Origin: Bdellovibrionaceae bacterium UBA2339
GTDB lineage: Bacteria; Bdellovibrionota; Bdellovibrionia; Bdellovibrionales; JAMPXM01
Direction of reading: 5' to 3'
Assembly: GCA_002344785.1 (NCBI GenBank)
Contig: DDUL01000036.1
Coordinates: 461 to 64,460, forward strand
Length of the DNA: 64,000 bases
Part shown: one piece after another, positions 35,884 to 45,214 of the stretch
Layout of the letters: every line of letters starts with the position of its first letter
How positions within the stretch are numbered: position 1 is the first letter of the stretch
The notes under the pieces: model-generated
Databases searched by the model: none
Seen by the model: only the letters and a program-made list of their open reading frames with translations
Told to the model about the DNA's origin: nothing
Translations under genes and position numbers: made by a program

Positions 35884-37302
35884 ATGTCGTGGCTGCGACA
35901 TCTCAACCTTAAGTTACTGCGCCAAGCGCGGGTCGCATTGGCCTTCGTGGTGATCGCGGCATCTTTGATGACGTTGTGGGTGCGCCATGCGGAACACAAG
36001 TCAGCTCTAGAAGTTGCTGCGGGTGTGATGGACGCCGAACCTTCGATCAAAGGCACACAGTTGGCCCGACTGCCACAGATCCCTACGGCCGCATTTGTTC
36101 CCGAGTTTGACCCGCGTGTTGTTCTGGAAGATCGGGAGAATCGAATTCGCGATGAGTTCAAAGTTGAGAACATTTCCCCGGGACTCGAGGAGCGGGTTGA
36201 GTTTTGGCTGAAGATTTATTCGCTCTACGACTCCAACAAAAAAGTCATTCATCATGCCGACTTTCCGTGGGTCATTTATAAGGTCGTCGATGTTGAACCC
36301 ATCGTGAACGCCAGCCATCCCAAGCGGCGCTGGCAGCGTAATCAAGTCGCGGATCGCGTGGTGAGTGGAGAAGCGAAGCTGGTTCGCGAGGCCCTGAAAC
36401 TCATCGCGCTTCGAGGCGAAAATGCCAAGAGCGATGACCCCGATCTTCAGCGCGAGCTGCCCCAAGTGATCGAGTCGCTGAAGGCCCTGCCGGGCGACTT
36501 GCGTCGACAGGCCCAGCGCGCAGCGCGCGAGGTTCGTGTACAAACAGGTCAGCGCGATTTCTTCGCCGAAGGCTTGGCTCGTGGGCCGCGTTATTGGCCG
36601 ACGATGGAAGAGATTTTCGCCAAGCACCGTTTGCCGCTTGAACTGACGAGATTGCCGCTGGTGGAGTCGAGTTTCAATAAAGAGGCTCACTCCAAAGTCG
36701 GCGCCGTAGGTGTTTGGCAGTTTATGGAGAACACAGGACGGAAGTTCCTCACGGTGAACTCCGTCGTCGATGAGCGAAAGTCGGTATTCAAGAGCACGGA
36801 GGCCGCGGCTCGTTTGATGAAAGAAAACTACATGATCTTGGGTCGCAGCTGGCCCTTCGCGCTGACGGCTTGGAATCATGGACCGGGTGGCGTGCGTAAA
36901 GCTTCGCAAGCGGCACGCTCCAAGGACTTTGCAACAGTGATCGAACGCTATCAATCGCGTCGCTTTGACTTTGCTTCGACGAATTTCTTTCCGTGCTTTC
37001 TCGCCGCACTTTACGCCGAACGCTACAGCGATCGTCTCTTCCCCGATGTGATTCGCATGGAACAAGCCCTCGTCAAACCCGTGAAAGTTCCGCGCCCAAC
37101 GCTGGTCACGGAAATCATCAAAGTCGCGGGTCTGTCGATGGAAGAGTTCATTTCGATCAACCCTGAGTTCGAGAAGATCGCTTTGCGCAAAGGCAAACTT
37201 CCACGCGGCTACGTGATTCACGTGCCGTCAGATGCACGATCTGCCGTGGAAGCCTACATGTATGATCAGGGTTCAGAGCGACTTACCGCAGCCAATGATT
37301 GA
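35884..37302 (+). CDS. Membrane-bound lytic murein transglycosylase (SLT domain, LysM-like C-terminus)
   Basis: 472 aa. AAGGAG 6 nt before ATG 35884 sets the start. A signal-anchor (ARVALAFVVIAASLMTLWV) leads to a helical region and a family 1 transglycosylase domain: the catalytic Glu in LELTRLPLVESSFNKEAHSK with GAVGVWQFMENTGRKF, and AWNHGPGGVRKAS. The C-terminus (ITEIIKVAGLSMEEFISINP, GYVIHVP) looks like a LysM peptidoglycan-binding module, so the layout is MltD-like. It cuts glycan strands with formation of 1,6-anhydro ends. It converges on the next gene with a 20-bp overlap. Confidence 0.85.
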   Translation: MSWLRHLNLKLLRQARVALAFVVIAASLMTLWVRHAEHKSALEVAAGVMDAEPSIKGTQLARLPQIPTAAFVPEFDPRVVLEDRENRIRDEFKVENISPGLEERVEFWLKIYSLYDSNKKVIHHADFPWVIYKVVDVEPIVNASHPKRRWQRNQVADRVVSGEAKLVREALKLIALRGENAKSDDPDLQRELPQVIESLKALPGDLRRQAQRAAREVRVQTGQRDFFAEGLARGPRYWPTMEEIFAKHRLPLELTRLPLVESSFNKEAHSKVGAVGVWQFMENTGRKFLTVNSVVDERKSVFKSTEAAARLMKENYMILGRSWPFALTAWNHGPGGVRKASQAARSKDFATVIERYQSRRFDFASTNFFPCFLAALYAERYSDRLFPDVIRMEQALVKPVKVPRPTLVTEIIKVAGLSMEEFISINPEFEKIALRKGKLPRGYVIHVPSDARSAVEAYMYDQGSERLTAAND

Positions 37303-39904
37303 TGACCATCGGCGTGGATGATTCCACCCAAGCCGTTGTTGCGAACACGCGGTCCGAGCCCTCAAGCCCCACCACGATGTTGTGCACGCCTTCTTGCACA
37401 CCAAAGATCACGAAGCCGCCGCCGGGTTCTCCATAGGGCGCTGCCGTCACTTCGCCTCGCGAATCGAAGTACACCACACGTGTATTCTCCGTCCGCCAAG
37501 CCTCGCTGACTTTCAATTGAAAGCGCTGGCCCTGGAAGAACCCGACGACAACGCCCTCTGCGGGCGCACCGTTGTGCTTCACCTGGCTGCGAATTTTCTC
37601 AAGCCAACCGCGCGGGAGCATCGGCATATTGAGATCGCGGCGCTCAGGATCAAGAATCATCCGCGTGCGGATGTACTCAGGTCCAGCATCCAAATCCAAG
37701 GCGATGTCTTGATTGGCGTGCGCCACTCGCAGCGTCGACTCTTGCGTGCGATCCACGGCCACACGCCGACCTCGACGATGCAGCATGGGTCGAACTTCGA
37801 CATGCAAAGGCCAGTCAGGTCGGAACGCATCTAAACCTCTGACGAAGACTTCCGAGCCACGCGTGATTTCCGCTTCGACTTGCGCCACGGATCCCGGACT
37901 CACGCCGACGACCATGGGGTCTGACCATCTCGTTCCCAAATTCACGTGCAGGACATGACCACCTTGTCGCGCGTAGGGAATCACGAACCAGCCATTCGCT
38001 GAGGTTTGCTCAAGACTCGGATCCGGAATGAGCAAGTCGTTGAAGTAGACGACGGCAGAAACGCCGCTCGACATCGGCTCCACGCGAGCGCCTGCGACAC
38101 CTTCTCCGCGCCGGAGGACTCGACCCCAAATCATGCCCATCTCGGCCATCGCTTGGGGCGTCGTATCTTGAGGCGTCACTTGATCCGCCACAAGTTCGCG
38201 AATGGTCGCGGCCATCTTTTGTGGAATGAGTGTGAGTTGCGTATTCGTCCCCACGCTTGCCAGAGCCTGAGTCGGAAGATGTTCTTGCGCGCGCGCCTCA
38301 AGCAATGGTCTTGAGCCGTCAGCAAAGCGCGGGTCGCGAAATTGTCCGTTCGCTTGCGTGCGCGTCCCGAGATTGGTTCCCTGCGCGACGACACGTCCGC
38401 TCTTCAAAGGTTGTTGATGGGCACCCACTGTGTACGCTGACTGCGTATGACCAAAGACTCCCGGCGCCGTCGGTGCCAATCGAAGCGATACACCATCGAC
38501 GCGTTTGTTCTCGGCGCGATCGCGATGCAGCTCCTCAAGACGACTGACCACAGATGAGAGATTCACTCGACCGCGACCAACGACTGTTCCCTGCGGAGTG
38601 CGAAGCTCCGCCACCAGATGCCCCTGCAACGACTCTAAGAAAATTTCGTAACGCGCTTCCTTGACCCAAACCACGCCAGCTTCATGAAGTCGGCCTCTGT
38701 CTTCGCGTAACACGACCAGCGAGTCCGCAGGATGCGTGAGAGCCAGACCTTCGGCGAATTCAAGCGATCCACTCACCATGACTTGGCGGTGAACAGGCGC
38801 GACTGAGGGATTGGCGACACCTGTTGCCGTGGTGATGCTTTCAGTTTCCTGGGGACGACGAGCCGCCCGCGCATTTTCAAGAATAGCCGTGACTCGCGGG
38901 TCCGTCGTCGCCGGGCGAGCCGACTCGACTTTTGAAGCTTGTGCTCGCGCCGCCGCGACTTCTCGGCGATTCGCTGCCGCTGATTCAGATTGTAGGATCG
39001 GACTCAAGAATGCAGCGAGGATTTGATCGCGCGACAAACCGACTTGCGAGGCTGAGATCACAATAGAGGGTGCGATCGCTGACGGCGAGTCGACGACCTT
39101 GGTCGCCGGCTTTGCCTCAGCAGGAACGCTGTTCACGGCCTGAGGTACGATGCTGACTTTCGGCAGCGCCGGGGCCGCGCTCGGGAAATTTCGCGAATCA
39201 ACGGCAGCAGCTTCTCGGCGCTCGAGAGTCTGACGATGCGCCGCCAGGCGTTCATTGTCGCGCTGGATTTCACGCGCGATTCTCAATCCCAGCTCTTCAC
39301 TTGAAAGCCGAACTCCGCCGACGACATGTGCAGGTGCATTTCTTGTCGAGCTCACACGAAGGGCTGTTGAAGGCACTTCAAACCCAACAGGTGAATCGAT
39401 TTGCGTCCACGGATCCTCGCGCAGAGCTTCTTCGAGCGCCACCACGGGTGGCGCTTCGCGATCAAGCTTCAAAACAATGCCCTCGCTGATCACGCGATCC
39501 GTCTGCCGCGCCGTCGGCATGACGGCCTGGTAAACCTCTTCCACTTCAAATCCGTCACCCAAGATCTGCGGGCCACCGGCATAAGCGAGAAATCCTGTCA
39601 GAATCAGTGCGGACTTCACTCCGGAGCTTGCGAAAATTGTGAATGTCGGATGTGTCGCAAATCTTGAACTTGGCTCACGCCTCACATCTTGAATGCGAAC
39701 TTGGCGAATCGACTTGAGCGCTTGAACCGATTGGAGCGACTGGATTGCCGACCGAATGCCTTGAGCCTTCGCCGATAAGAATTGAAATGCGCGAGCCCGC
39801 GGAAGTCCGCTTGAACTTCGTTCGTGAACCGGCTCCAACGAAGATGCAAAGATCTTCGTGGACTCTGGCGATGATTCGTATGAGTCATCGGCGTTCAGGG
39901 GCAT
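37283..39904 (-). CDS. Large exported protein of unknown function (873 aa)
   Basis: Not recognised. ATG 39904 has GGAG 5 nt upstream. A basic N-terminal ~90 residues precede a hydrophobic stretch (SALILTGFLAYAGG, ~98-111), possibly a type II anchor with the long C-terminal part outside. Residues ~120-340 are low-complexity, Ala/Glu/Arg/Ser-rich. The C-terminal ~500 residues are beta-rich with repeated modules resembling carboxypeptidase-regulatory or transthyretin-like folds (MIWGRVLRRGEGVAGARVEP, GWFVIPYARQGGHVLHV, GGFVIFGVQEGVHNIVVGL). Surface or periplasmic structural role is only a guess. Its 3' end overlaps the transglycosylase gene tail-to-tail. Confidence 0.7.
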   Translation of the reverse strand: MPLNADDSYESSPESTKIFASSLEPVHERSSSGLPRARAFQFLSAKAQGIRSAIQSLQSVQALKSIRQVRIQDVRREPSSRFATHPTFTIFASSGVKSALILTGFLAYAGGPQILGDGFEVEEVYQAVMPTARQTDRVISEGIVLKLDREAPPVVALEEALREDPWTQIDSPVGFEVPSTALRVSSTRNAPAHVVGGVRLSSEELGLRIAREIQRDNERLAAHRQTLERREAAAVDSRNFPSAAPALPKVSIVPQAVNSVPAEAKPATKVVDSPSAIAPSIVISASQVGLSRDQILAAFLSPILQSESAAANRREVAAARAQASKVESARPATTDPRVTAILENARAARRPQETESITTATGVANPSVAPVHRQVMVSGSLEFAEGLALTHPADSLVVLREDRGRLHEAGVVWVKEARYEIFLESLQGHLVAELRTPQGTVVGRGRVNLSSVVSRLEELHRDRAENKRVDGVSLRLAPTAPGVFGHTQSAYTVGAHQQPLKSGRVVAQGTNLGTRTQANGQFRDPRFADGSRPLLEARAQEHLPTQALASVGTNTQLTLIPQKMAATIRELVADQVTPQDTTPQAMAEMGMIWGRVLRRGEGVAGARVEPMSSGVSAVVYFNDLLIPDPSLEQTSANGWFVIPYARQGGHVLHVNLGTRWSDPMVVGVSPGSVAQVEAEITRGSEVFVRGLDAFRPDWPLHVEVRPMLHRRGRRVAVDRTQESTLRVAHANQDIALDLDAGPEYIRTRMILDPERRDLNMPMLPRGWLEKIRSQVKHNGAPAEGVVVGFFQGQRFQLKVSEAWRTENTRVVYFDSRGEVTAAPYGEPGGGFVIFGVQEGVHNIVVGLEGSDRVFATTAWVESSTPMVINHWLR

Positions 39905-40009
39905 CCATGCTCCAATGCCGTGACATCAGGTCCACGGCGACTTGAATTGGCCTTCGGCCAAATTATCCACGCCTCATGCGTAGAAATTGTGCTGACTGAT
40001 CTAGGCTAT

Positions 40010-40483
40010 TCAAAAGGCGCGAAAGTCGTCAATGACGTTGACGTCGGCTGGACGGTTAGCCAGGGCCTCGCGAAGTCGAGCGCCAACAGCGCGGGCGAGG
40101 TCACGATCCAGGCCCTCGTCGCGATACTTGTTTTGACCACGCAGTTTGACCTGCTTTTCCACCTTCACATCGACGGCATAGGGTCGTCGTGAGTTGAGGA
40201 TGGTCACAACAGCACGGGCGCGAATGCGCTTATCTTCTGCGGGCTGATCAAGATCTCGGGGATCAAACCAATCGGAAGTGATGGTGCGACCGTTGCGACT
40301 TTCATCGATCACGCCCACTGGAACATGGTCGAGAATCACCTTACGAACAACGGCCAAAGGCAACATGACTTCGTTGATCATCGCTTTGGTCTGACAGGCC
40401 TGTGTGAATAGGCCGATCCAAAGCCAAAGAAGAGTGAGGGCCAGGCCTCGCCCAGCCCGCAAAATCTGACTACTCAGCCGCAT
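40010..40483 (-). CDS. Small predicted lipoprotein, unknown function
   Basis: 157 aa. The signal peptide (LALTLLWLWIGLFTQAC) ends in a lipobox TQAC. The mature part has a beta-alpha pattern with RARAVVTILNSRRPYAVDVK and VEKQVKLRGQNKYRDEGLDR, ending in LREALANRPADVNVIDDF. No family recognised. ATG 40483 overlaps the transaldolase-like stop (TGATG), giving translational coupling to a gene of central metabolism, which may be only positional. Confidence 0.7.
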   Translation of the reverse strand: MRLSSQILRAGRGLALTLLWLWIGLFTQACQTKAMINEVMLPLAVVRKVILDHVPVGVIDESRNGRTITSDWFDPRDLDQPAEDKRIRARAVVTILNSRRPYAVDVKVEKQVKLRGQNKYRDEGLDRDLARAVGARLREALANRPADVNVIDDFRAF

Positions 40484-41127
40484 CACTGCGGAACCTTCTC
40501 CGCATCCTTCAGGAACTGCTGAATACCCGCATCCGTCAGGGGGTGATTAACCAATTGCTTAATCACTTTGAGGGGGCAGGTCACGATGTCCGCCCCGATC
40601 AAACCCGCCTCGAGCACATGAACTGGATGGCGAATCGAAGCGACCAAAATCTCTGTTTTGTAATCATAATTTACAAACAAAGTGCGGATGTTCTCGATCA
40701 AATCCATTCCGACGTTTGAAATATCATCGAGTCGACCCACAAATGGCGACACCATCGAGGCGCCAGCCTTTGCAACCATCAAGGCCTGCAGGGGTGAGAA
40801 AACGAGCGTGACGTTGGTCTTGATTCCTTCTGCGGCAAACCGGCGAACGGCCACAAGACCTTCTTCGCACATCGGGATCTTCACAACGACGTTGTCGGCG
40901 ATCTTCGCCAACTCGCGGCCTTCCGCATACATTTTGTCCGAAGTCAGGCTGATCACTTCCGCTGAAACCGGCCCCTTCACTTCACGGCAGATCTCGGCAA
41001 TGCACTCATGATGTCGCTTGCCAGTCTTTGCCACCAAAGTTGGATTGGTTGTCACGCCATCCACCCAGCCGCGCAGGTTCGCTTCTTTGATTTCTTTGAT
41101 ATCAGCCGTATCGATGAAAAACTTCAT
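40483..41127 (-). CDS. Transaldolase / fructose-6-phosphate aldolase family (TalC/FSA type)
   Basis: 214 aa, the short transaldolase class. Begins MKFFIDTADIKEIKEANLRG with WVDGVTTNPTLVAKTG, the Schiff-base Lys in NVVVKIPMCEEGLVAV, KTNVTLVFSPLQALMVAKAG, and FVGRLDDISNVGMDLI. Members act either as transaldolase of the pentose phosphate pathway or as fructose-6-phosphate aldolase; sequence by eye cannot decide. GGGAG is visible before ATG, next to a run of seven A/T. First gene of a two-gene unit with the lipoprotein. Confidence 0.9.
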   Translation of the reverse strand: MKFFIDTADIKEIKEANLRGWVDGVTTNPTLVAKTGKRHHECIAEICREVKGPVSAEVISLTSDKMYAEGRELAKIADNVVVKIPMCEEGLVAVRRFAAEGIKTNVTLVFSPLQALMVAKAGASMVSPFVGRLDDISNVGMDLIENIRTLFVNYDYKTEILVASIRHPVHVLEAGLIGADIVTCPLKVIKQLVNHPLTDAGIQQFLKDAEKVPQ

Positions 41128-41294
41128 CGGGAACTCCCTTTTTTTGCTTCGTACAATGCCTCGGGTTTAGGGCGCTCGGAATGATAAATCAACTCACGAC
41201 GCTCACGGCATCTGAAGTTCAGTGACCTGCGCCGAGCCCGCCCACCACCGGGACGATGAGCTTCGTCATCTCGTCGTACAGAAATGATCTTGAT

Positions 41295-41972
41295 CTAGCC
41301 GTTCAGTACATCGCCGAGCGAATAGAAGCCGGGCCCTTGCTTCACCAGCCATTGTGCGGCGCGACAGGCGCCGCTGGCAAAGACGCCGCGATCTTGGGCC
41401 GCATGTTCAAAGCTCAAGCTCTCGTTCGGGCCAAGAGCCAGCACGCGATGCACACCCACCACTCCGCCACCTCGCAGCGAGTGAATCTGTTCAATTCGCC
41501 TTCCGCTGCGCTTTTCAGTTTCATCGCGGATCAGCTTGGCCGTCCCCGAAGGGGCATCGCGCTTTTGCGCGTGGTGAATCTCTTCCATCACCAAATCAAA
41601 GCCCTCAGCTCCTCGAAGTGACTCGAGAGCGCGCAACAAAATCTGCACACCTACACTCATGTTCGCCGACCAAACCACCGGAATTTGTTTTCCCGCGTCT
41701 TGTAAGGCCTGAAGCTCTGTCGCGGCGTAACCGGTCACGCCACTGACGAGCGGAGTTTTGTGAGTCAGACATTCGCGCACGACCTGTGCGGTGAACTCGG
41801 GCAAGGAAAAATCAATCACGACATCAGGTCGTTCCGACATCGCCGCCAAGCTTGATTGAGTTCGCGACAAGCCGCCCACCACCACACATGCGTGTTGCTT
41901 CGCCACCCGCTGAACTTCTTGTCCCATTCGACCGCTCAGGCCCGCGACCGCAAGTTTCAACACACGACTCAC
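41295..41972 (-). CDS. dapB: 4-hydroxy-tetrahydrodipicolinate reductase
   Basis: 225 aa, slightly short for the family. Start GTG 41972 overlaps the dapA stop (GTGA), with AGGAGGG upstream inside dapA. The dinucleotide-binding motif AVAGLSGRMGQEV is followed by VIDFSLPEFTAQV, PLVSGVTGYA, the catalytic EEIHHAQKRDAPSGTAK and VGVHRVLALGPNESLSFEH. It reduces HTPA to tetrahydrodipicolinate with NAD(P)H in lysine and meso-diaminopimelate synthesis. Confidence 0.94.
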   Translation of the reverse strand: MSRVLKLAVAGLSGRMGQEVQRVAKQHACVVVGGLSRTQSSLAAMSERPDVVIDFSLPEFTAQVVRECLTHKTPLVSGVTGYAATELQALQDAGKQIPVVWSANMSVGVQILLRALESLRGAEGFDLVMEEIHHAQKRDAPSGTAKLIRDETEKRSGRRIEQIHSLRGGGVVGVHRVLALGPNESLSFEHAAQDRGVFASGACRAAQWLVKQGPGFYSLGDVLNG

Positions 41973-42883
41973 AGAAGCCCTCCTGTGCGTAAGTGTTGAT
42001 CCATTAAATTTCGATGCGTTGGATCCAGTTCCATGAGCGGCAGTCGCAACTCCGGCGAACGAATGATCCCCATTTTCCACAACGCATACTTCACGGGAAT
42101 GGGATTGGCCTCGCAGTACAAGTGTGAATTCAGGCCGCTGTACTTTTCATCGAAGCGCCGTTGTGCCGTGGCCGCATCGCCGCCGACCGCAAGCTTGAAG
42201 AGTTCCGCAAACTCACGCGGGATGAGGTGCGAGATCACAGAGATCACACCGCGGCCGCCGACTCCTGCGAGTGCGAGTGCCGTACCATCGTCCCCAGAGC
42301 TCAGCAGAAGCTGCGTCTGCTTGGCGATTTGTTCGCCGAATTTGAGATCACCACTGGCTTCTTTGATGGCGACAATGCCCGAGACACGACTCAACTCCAC
42401 AATACTCTCGAGCGAGAGCGCGGTGATGGTGCGCGAAGGCACATTGTACAAGATCACCGGCAGATCACTCGCCTGCGCAACAGCGCGAAAGTGCGCCACC
42501 AATCCGCGCTGCGGAGGTTTGTTGTAGTAGGGAACCACCACAAGTGCGGCGGCCGCACCCCACTCTTTGGCCGCGCGAGTCGCCTGCACGGTTTCTGCCG
42601 TGCTGTTACTGCCCGTCCCCATGACCAGCGGTACGGCCGAGGCCACTTCAGACTTTACAAATTCAAACAGCTTCCGCTTCTCATCGGCCGTCAACGTCGG
42701 GCTCTCCGCGGTCGTGCCGCCCACCACCAAACCCTGCACGCCGCCATCGAGCTGTGTGCGCACGAGCTTTCGCAGTGAATCCCAATCAATCTCTCCGCTC
42801 CAAAACGGAGTGACGAGGGCTGTGAGAACGCCACTCCATGCTGGATTCGTCGTGGTTGAACTTGGGTGCGGAGACTGAGTCAT
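41969..42883 (-). CDS. dapA: 4-hydroxy-tetrahydrodipicolinate synthase
   Basis: 304 aa TIM barrel. GGAG 6 nt before ATG 42883 selects this start over one four codons earlier. Features: VLTALVTPF, GLVVGGTTAESPTLTADEK, VPYYNKPPQRGLVAHF, the catalytic Tyr in VILYNVPSRT, and the Schiff-base Lys in VAIKEASGD; SSGDDGTALALAGVGGRGVIS follows. It condenses pyruvate with aspartate semialdehyde. Lies between dapF (60 nt upstream) and dapB (overlapping). Confidence 0.95.
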   Translation of the reverse strand: MTQSPHPSSTTTNPAWSGVLTALVTPFWSGEIDWDSLRKLVRTQLDGGVQGLVVGGTTAESPTLTADEKRKLFEFVKSEVASAVPLVMGTGSNSTAETVQATRAAKEWGAAAALVVVPYYNKPPQRGLVAHFRAVAQASDLPVILYNVPSRTITALSLESIVELSRVSGIVAIKEASGDLKFGEQIAKQTQLLLSSGDDGTALALAGVGGRGVISVISHLIPREFAELFKLAVGGDAATAQRRFDEKYSGLNSHLYCEANPIPVKYALWKMGIIRSPELRLPLMELDPTHRNLMDQHLRTGGLL

Positions 42884-42942
42884 AGCGAACTCCATACTGC
42901 AAATCGCCAAATCGACGACTTGGTTTTCGAGGGCCGAGGTCG

Positions 42943-43761
42943 TCAATCAAGATGCTTGAAGCGTCCTTCGAACACAAGCCGAGCGGGACCGATCAAAATA
43001 AGTTCGCGCGGGAAGCTCTCACTGCGCACTTCAAGGGCCGCCGTAGGACAAAGTCGCGGTCGAATTTTCACGCCAGACGCAGGCCACTTGTCGCCCGACA
43101 AGGCGCCGCTCGCGACAACGGCCGCAGCCAACATTCCTGTGCCACATGAGAGCGTGAAGTCCTCGACGCCGCGTTCGAAGGTCATCACTTCAATCACATC
43201 GCCTTCGCGCCACGCATAAGTCACATTCGCGCCGTCGGGTCCGGCCTCCTTCGGAAAGCGATGCGCGCGCGCCTCGCGCCGAAGTTCCTCGCTCACGTTG
43301 AGTGCCTGAGTCTGCATCAACACCAAGTGCGGCACGCCGGTGTTCACCAGTTGCCCAAGTTGACCTTGAGACTGAACTGCAATTTGCCGGAGCGGTCGAT
43401 GCGTGTAATCCAGTTGAGCGCTCCAGCGACCACCCGCCGCTTGATCCAAAACAACTTCGCCAAACTCAGTCCGAAGCAAATGTGGAAACTGTACGCCTCG
43501 ATCCGCAAGCCAGGCGGCTGCCGCCCGCGCGGCATTACCGCACATCTCAGCCTTTGAGGCATCGCGGTTGTAGAATTCCCAGCTCGACTCTTTCGGCGAA
43601 ATCAAACTCATGCGCACAAGTCCGTCGGCACCCACGCCAAAAACGCGATCGCACCAGCTCTGAATTTGCTTGGCGTTCGGCGACGACCAAGACTGCGCAT
43701 CCAGAAAAATGAAATCGTTGCCAGCGGCCTCAAGCTTCGAAAACTGACGATTGAGCATCAT
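42943..43761 (-). CDS. dapF: Diaminopimelate epimerase
   Basis: 272 aa. The two catalytic cysteines are visible in AEMCGNAARAAA and in TLSCGTGMLAAAV; the N-terminus FSKLEAAGNDFIFLD and NTGVPHLVLM fit the family. It converts LL- to meso-diaminopimelate for peptidoglycan and lysine. ATG 43761 overlaps the stop of the small lipoprotein gene (ATGA). The lptM-dapF-dapA-dapB order brings the last DAP steps into one operon. Confidence 0.94.
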   Translation of the reverse strand: MMLNRQFSKLEAAGNDFIFLDAQSWSSPNAKQIQSWCDRVFGVGADGLVRMSLISPKESSWEFYNRDASKAEMCGNAARAAAAWLADRGVQFPHLLRTEFGEVVLDQAAGGRWSAQLDYTHRPLRQIAVQSQGQLGQLVNTGVPHLVLMQTQALNVSEELRREARAHRFPKEAGPDGANVTYAWREGDVIEVMTFERGVEDFTLSCGTGMLAAAVVASGALSGDKWPASGVKIRPRLCPTAALEVRSESFPRELILIGPARLVFEGRFKHLD

Positions 43762-43964
43762 GGCGAGGCCTCTGGCCGCGCGACGGGCGTGGGTGAAGGC
43801 GCAACACTCGGCTGAAGCTCAGCGCCTGTGCGCTTGTAGGTGGGCGCGCCACGACCAATCTCCGGTGGGCGCTGAGGTGGCAATGGCTTGCCCTTCACGC
43901 CACATCCCGCGAGCATCGCGAACAGGCAAAAAATCAGAAGCGCTGGCCTTGGCATTTGCGGCAT
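43758..43964 (-). CDS. lptM: Small lipoprotein of LptM (YifL) type
   Basis: About 68 aa (65 if ATG 43955 is used). A short signal peptide ends in the lipobox MLAGC, and the mature N-terminus CGVKGKPLPP matches the LptM/YifL pattern (Cys-Gly-x-Lys-Gly-Pro-Leu-x-x-Pro), followed by a Pro/Ala-rich tail. LptM helps LptD mature in the outer-membrane LPS translocon of enterobacteria. In E. coli yifL is also directly upstream of dapF, the same arrangement as here, which strengthens the call. No clear Shine-Dalgarno. Confidence 0.7.
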   Translation of the reverse strand: MPQMPRPALLIFCLFAMLAGCGVKGKPLPPQRPPEIGRGAPTYKRTGAELQPSVAPSPTPVARPEASP

Positions 43965-44061
43965 CTGGCTATGGAATCTCGTCAATGTGTGGCCCTCGTT
44001 CCCGTTGCGGGTCATCTGCCTGGATTATGAAGAAAGCGCTCCTTGATCACGAGCTGCTCGA

Positions 44062-45153
44062 TCAGGGCTTTTGTTCCATATTCTTCAATTCACTTTCAAC
44101 TTTGTCCACGCGCTCGCACAGCTCAGGATCCAATTCATACTTGGCGCGACGACGCGGCGACAAGTCCGTGCACATAGAAATGTATTTCCGACCTGCATTG
44201 AAATCACCGAGGGGATTCTCGGCTTCCATGCTTCCTTCTTGGCCGACGCGGCCTGCAGCCGCATCCGTGCTTCGCGAGGCACGCCACTTCGCCCACCAGA
44301 GCTCAGGATCCTGTGGGTCGATCGCCTCCCAGGCTGCAATGGTCGCCTGTGCGGACTTCAAGTCGCGGCGGCGAATCGCGTCTTTGAAAACCAGCCTCTT
44401 GATGAAGATTTCATAGGGGAGTAGCTCAGGACTTTGCGGCGCTTTGAAGATCTTGGTCGTGGACTCTTGCTCCCAGCCACAAAGTTGTTGCTGAAGTTGC
44501 AGCAGCTGAACTTCGGCTGACAGGCCCGCGGCCTCGCCAGCTTGGGCGGAAGCCAAAGTTTGCAACTCGCGCTTTGCACGCGCGCAATCTTGCACGCGCA
44601 ACCAAGCCCGAGCCATGAGCTGAGTCACCAGCGAATTGCCCTTCTCAGAAGCCTGTGCGCTTTCGAGAGCTTGCAGGGCCTCGCGAGGTTTCTGCAGCCA
44701 AAGACTTGCGGCCAAAGAGTACTGCGCTTGTCCGCGCTCAGTGAGAAAGATCTCACGTGTCTCACGCAAGGCCGTCAGCAACTCTTGTCGTTGAGCGCGA
44801 GTGAGGGTTGCGGCCTTTGGCGCGGTCGCGACTTTCACTCCACTCGATTTGTTTTGTCCAGATTTGAGGACGGTCGAGGGCGTTCCGCCGAGAGCCTGCG
44901 TCAGGAGCTGCAGTGCGCCCGCTCGATCATTCTTAAGTAAGAGTTCCCGCGACTTTGTCACCGCCGGAAGCTCAGCCCTCATCGACTCTGCTTGAGCGAA
45001 AGTCGGCATCACGTGCCCTGCGCCCATCGCTCCCAGCAGCACGCCCGCGACGAAAAGAGCACGCGGATTGAAAATGCAAGAGGCCGTCCCGCTGACGGCC
45101 TCTCGTTTGAGACTTTGAATTTTCTCGCCGCAGCTCAGTTTCATGTGTCGCAT
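44062..45153 (-). CDS. Exported helical (TPR-like) protein of unknown function
   Basis: 363 aa. A signal sequence (ALFVAGVLLGAMGAGHVMPTFAQA) follows a ~30-residue basic leader; ATG 45144 is an alternative to 45153. The mature part is helical and repetitive with TPR-like pairs (SRELLLKNDRAGALQLLTQA, SLAASLWLQKPREALQALES, LMARAWLRVQDCARAKREL). Four or five cysteines are scattered (VQDCAR, QLCGW, MCTDL, ELCERV). The tail SELKNMEQKP is charged. Not recognised; probably periplasmic. It ends 97 nt before the lptM-dap operon on the same strand. Confidence 0.65.
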   Translation of the reverse strand: MRHMKLSCGEKIQSLKREAVSGTASCIFNPRALFVAGVLLGAMGAGHVMPTFAQAESMRAELPAVTKSRELLLKNDRAGALQLLTQALGGTPSTVLKSGQNKSSGVKVATAPKAATLTRAQRQELLTALRETREIFLTERGQAQYSLAASLWLQKPREALQALESAQASEKGNSLVTQLMARAWLRVQDCARAKRELQTLASAQAGEAAGLSAEVQLLQLQQQLCGWEQESTTKIFKAPQSPELLPYEIFIKRLVFKDAIRRRDLKSAQATIAAWEAIDPQDPELWWAKWRASRSTDAAAGRVGQEGSMEAENPLGDFNAGRKYISMCTDLSPRRRAKYELDPELCERVDKVESELKNMEQKP

Positions 45154-45214
45154 CTTCCCTTAAGTTGACGACTCACTTCAACACTCGCCGCGGCTCCGAA
45201 TCAACTTTGAATGC

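Noticed and set aside
41219..41269. 16-codon frame on the minus strand (MTKLIVPVVGGLGAGH) between dapB and the transaldolase-like gene
   Set aside because: Too short to support; no clear ribosome site, no recognised similarity, and frames of this size occur by chance.
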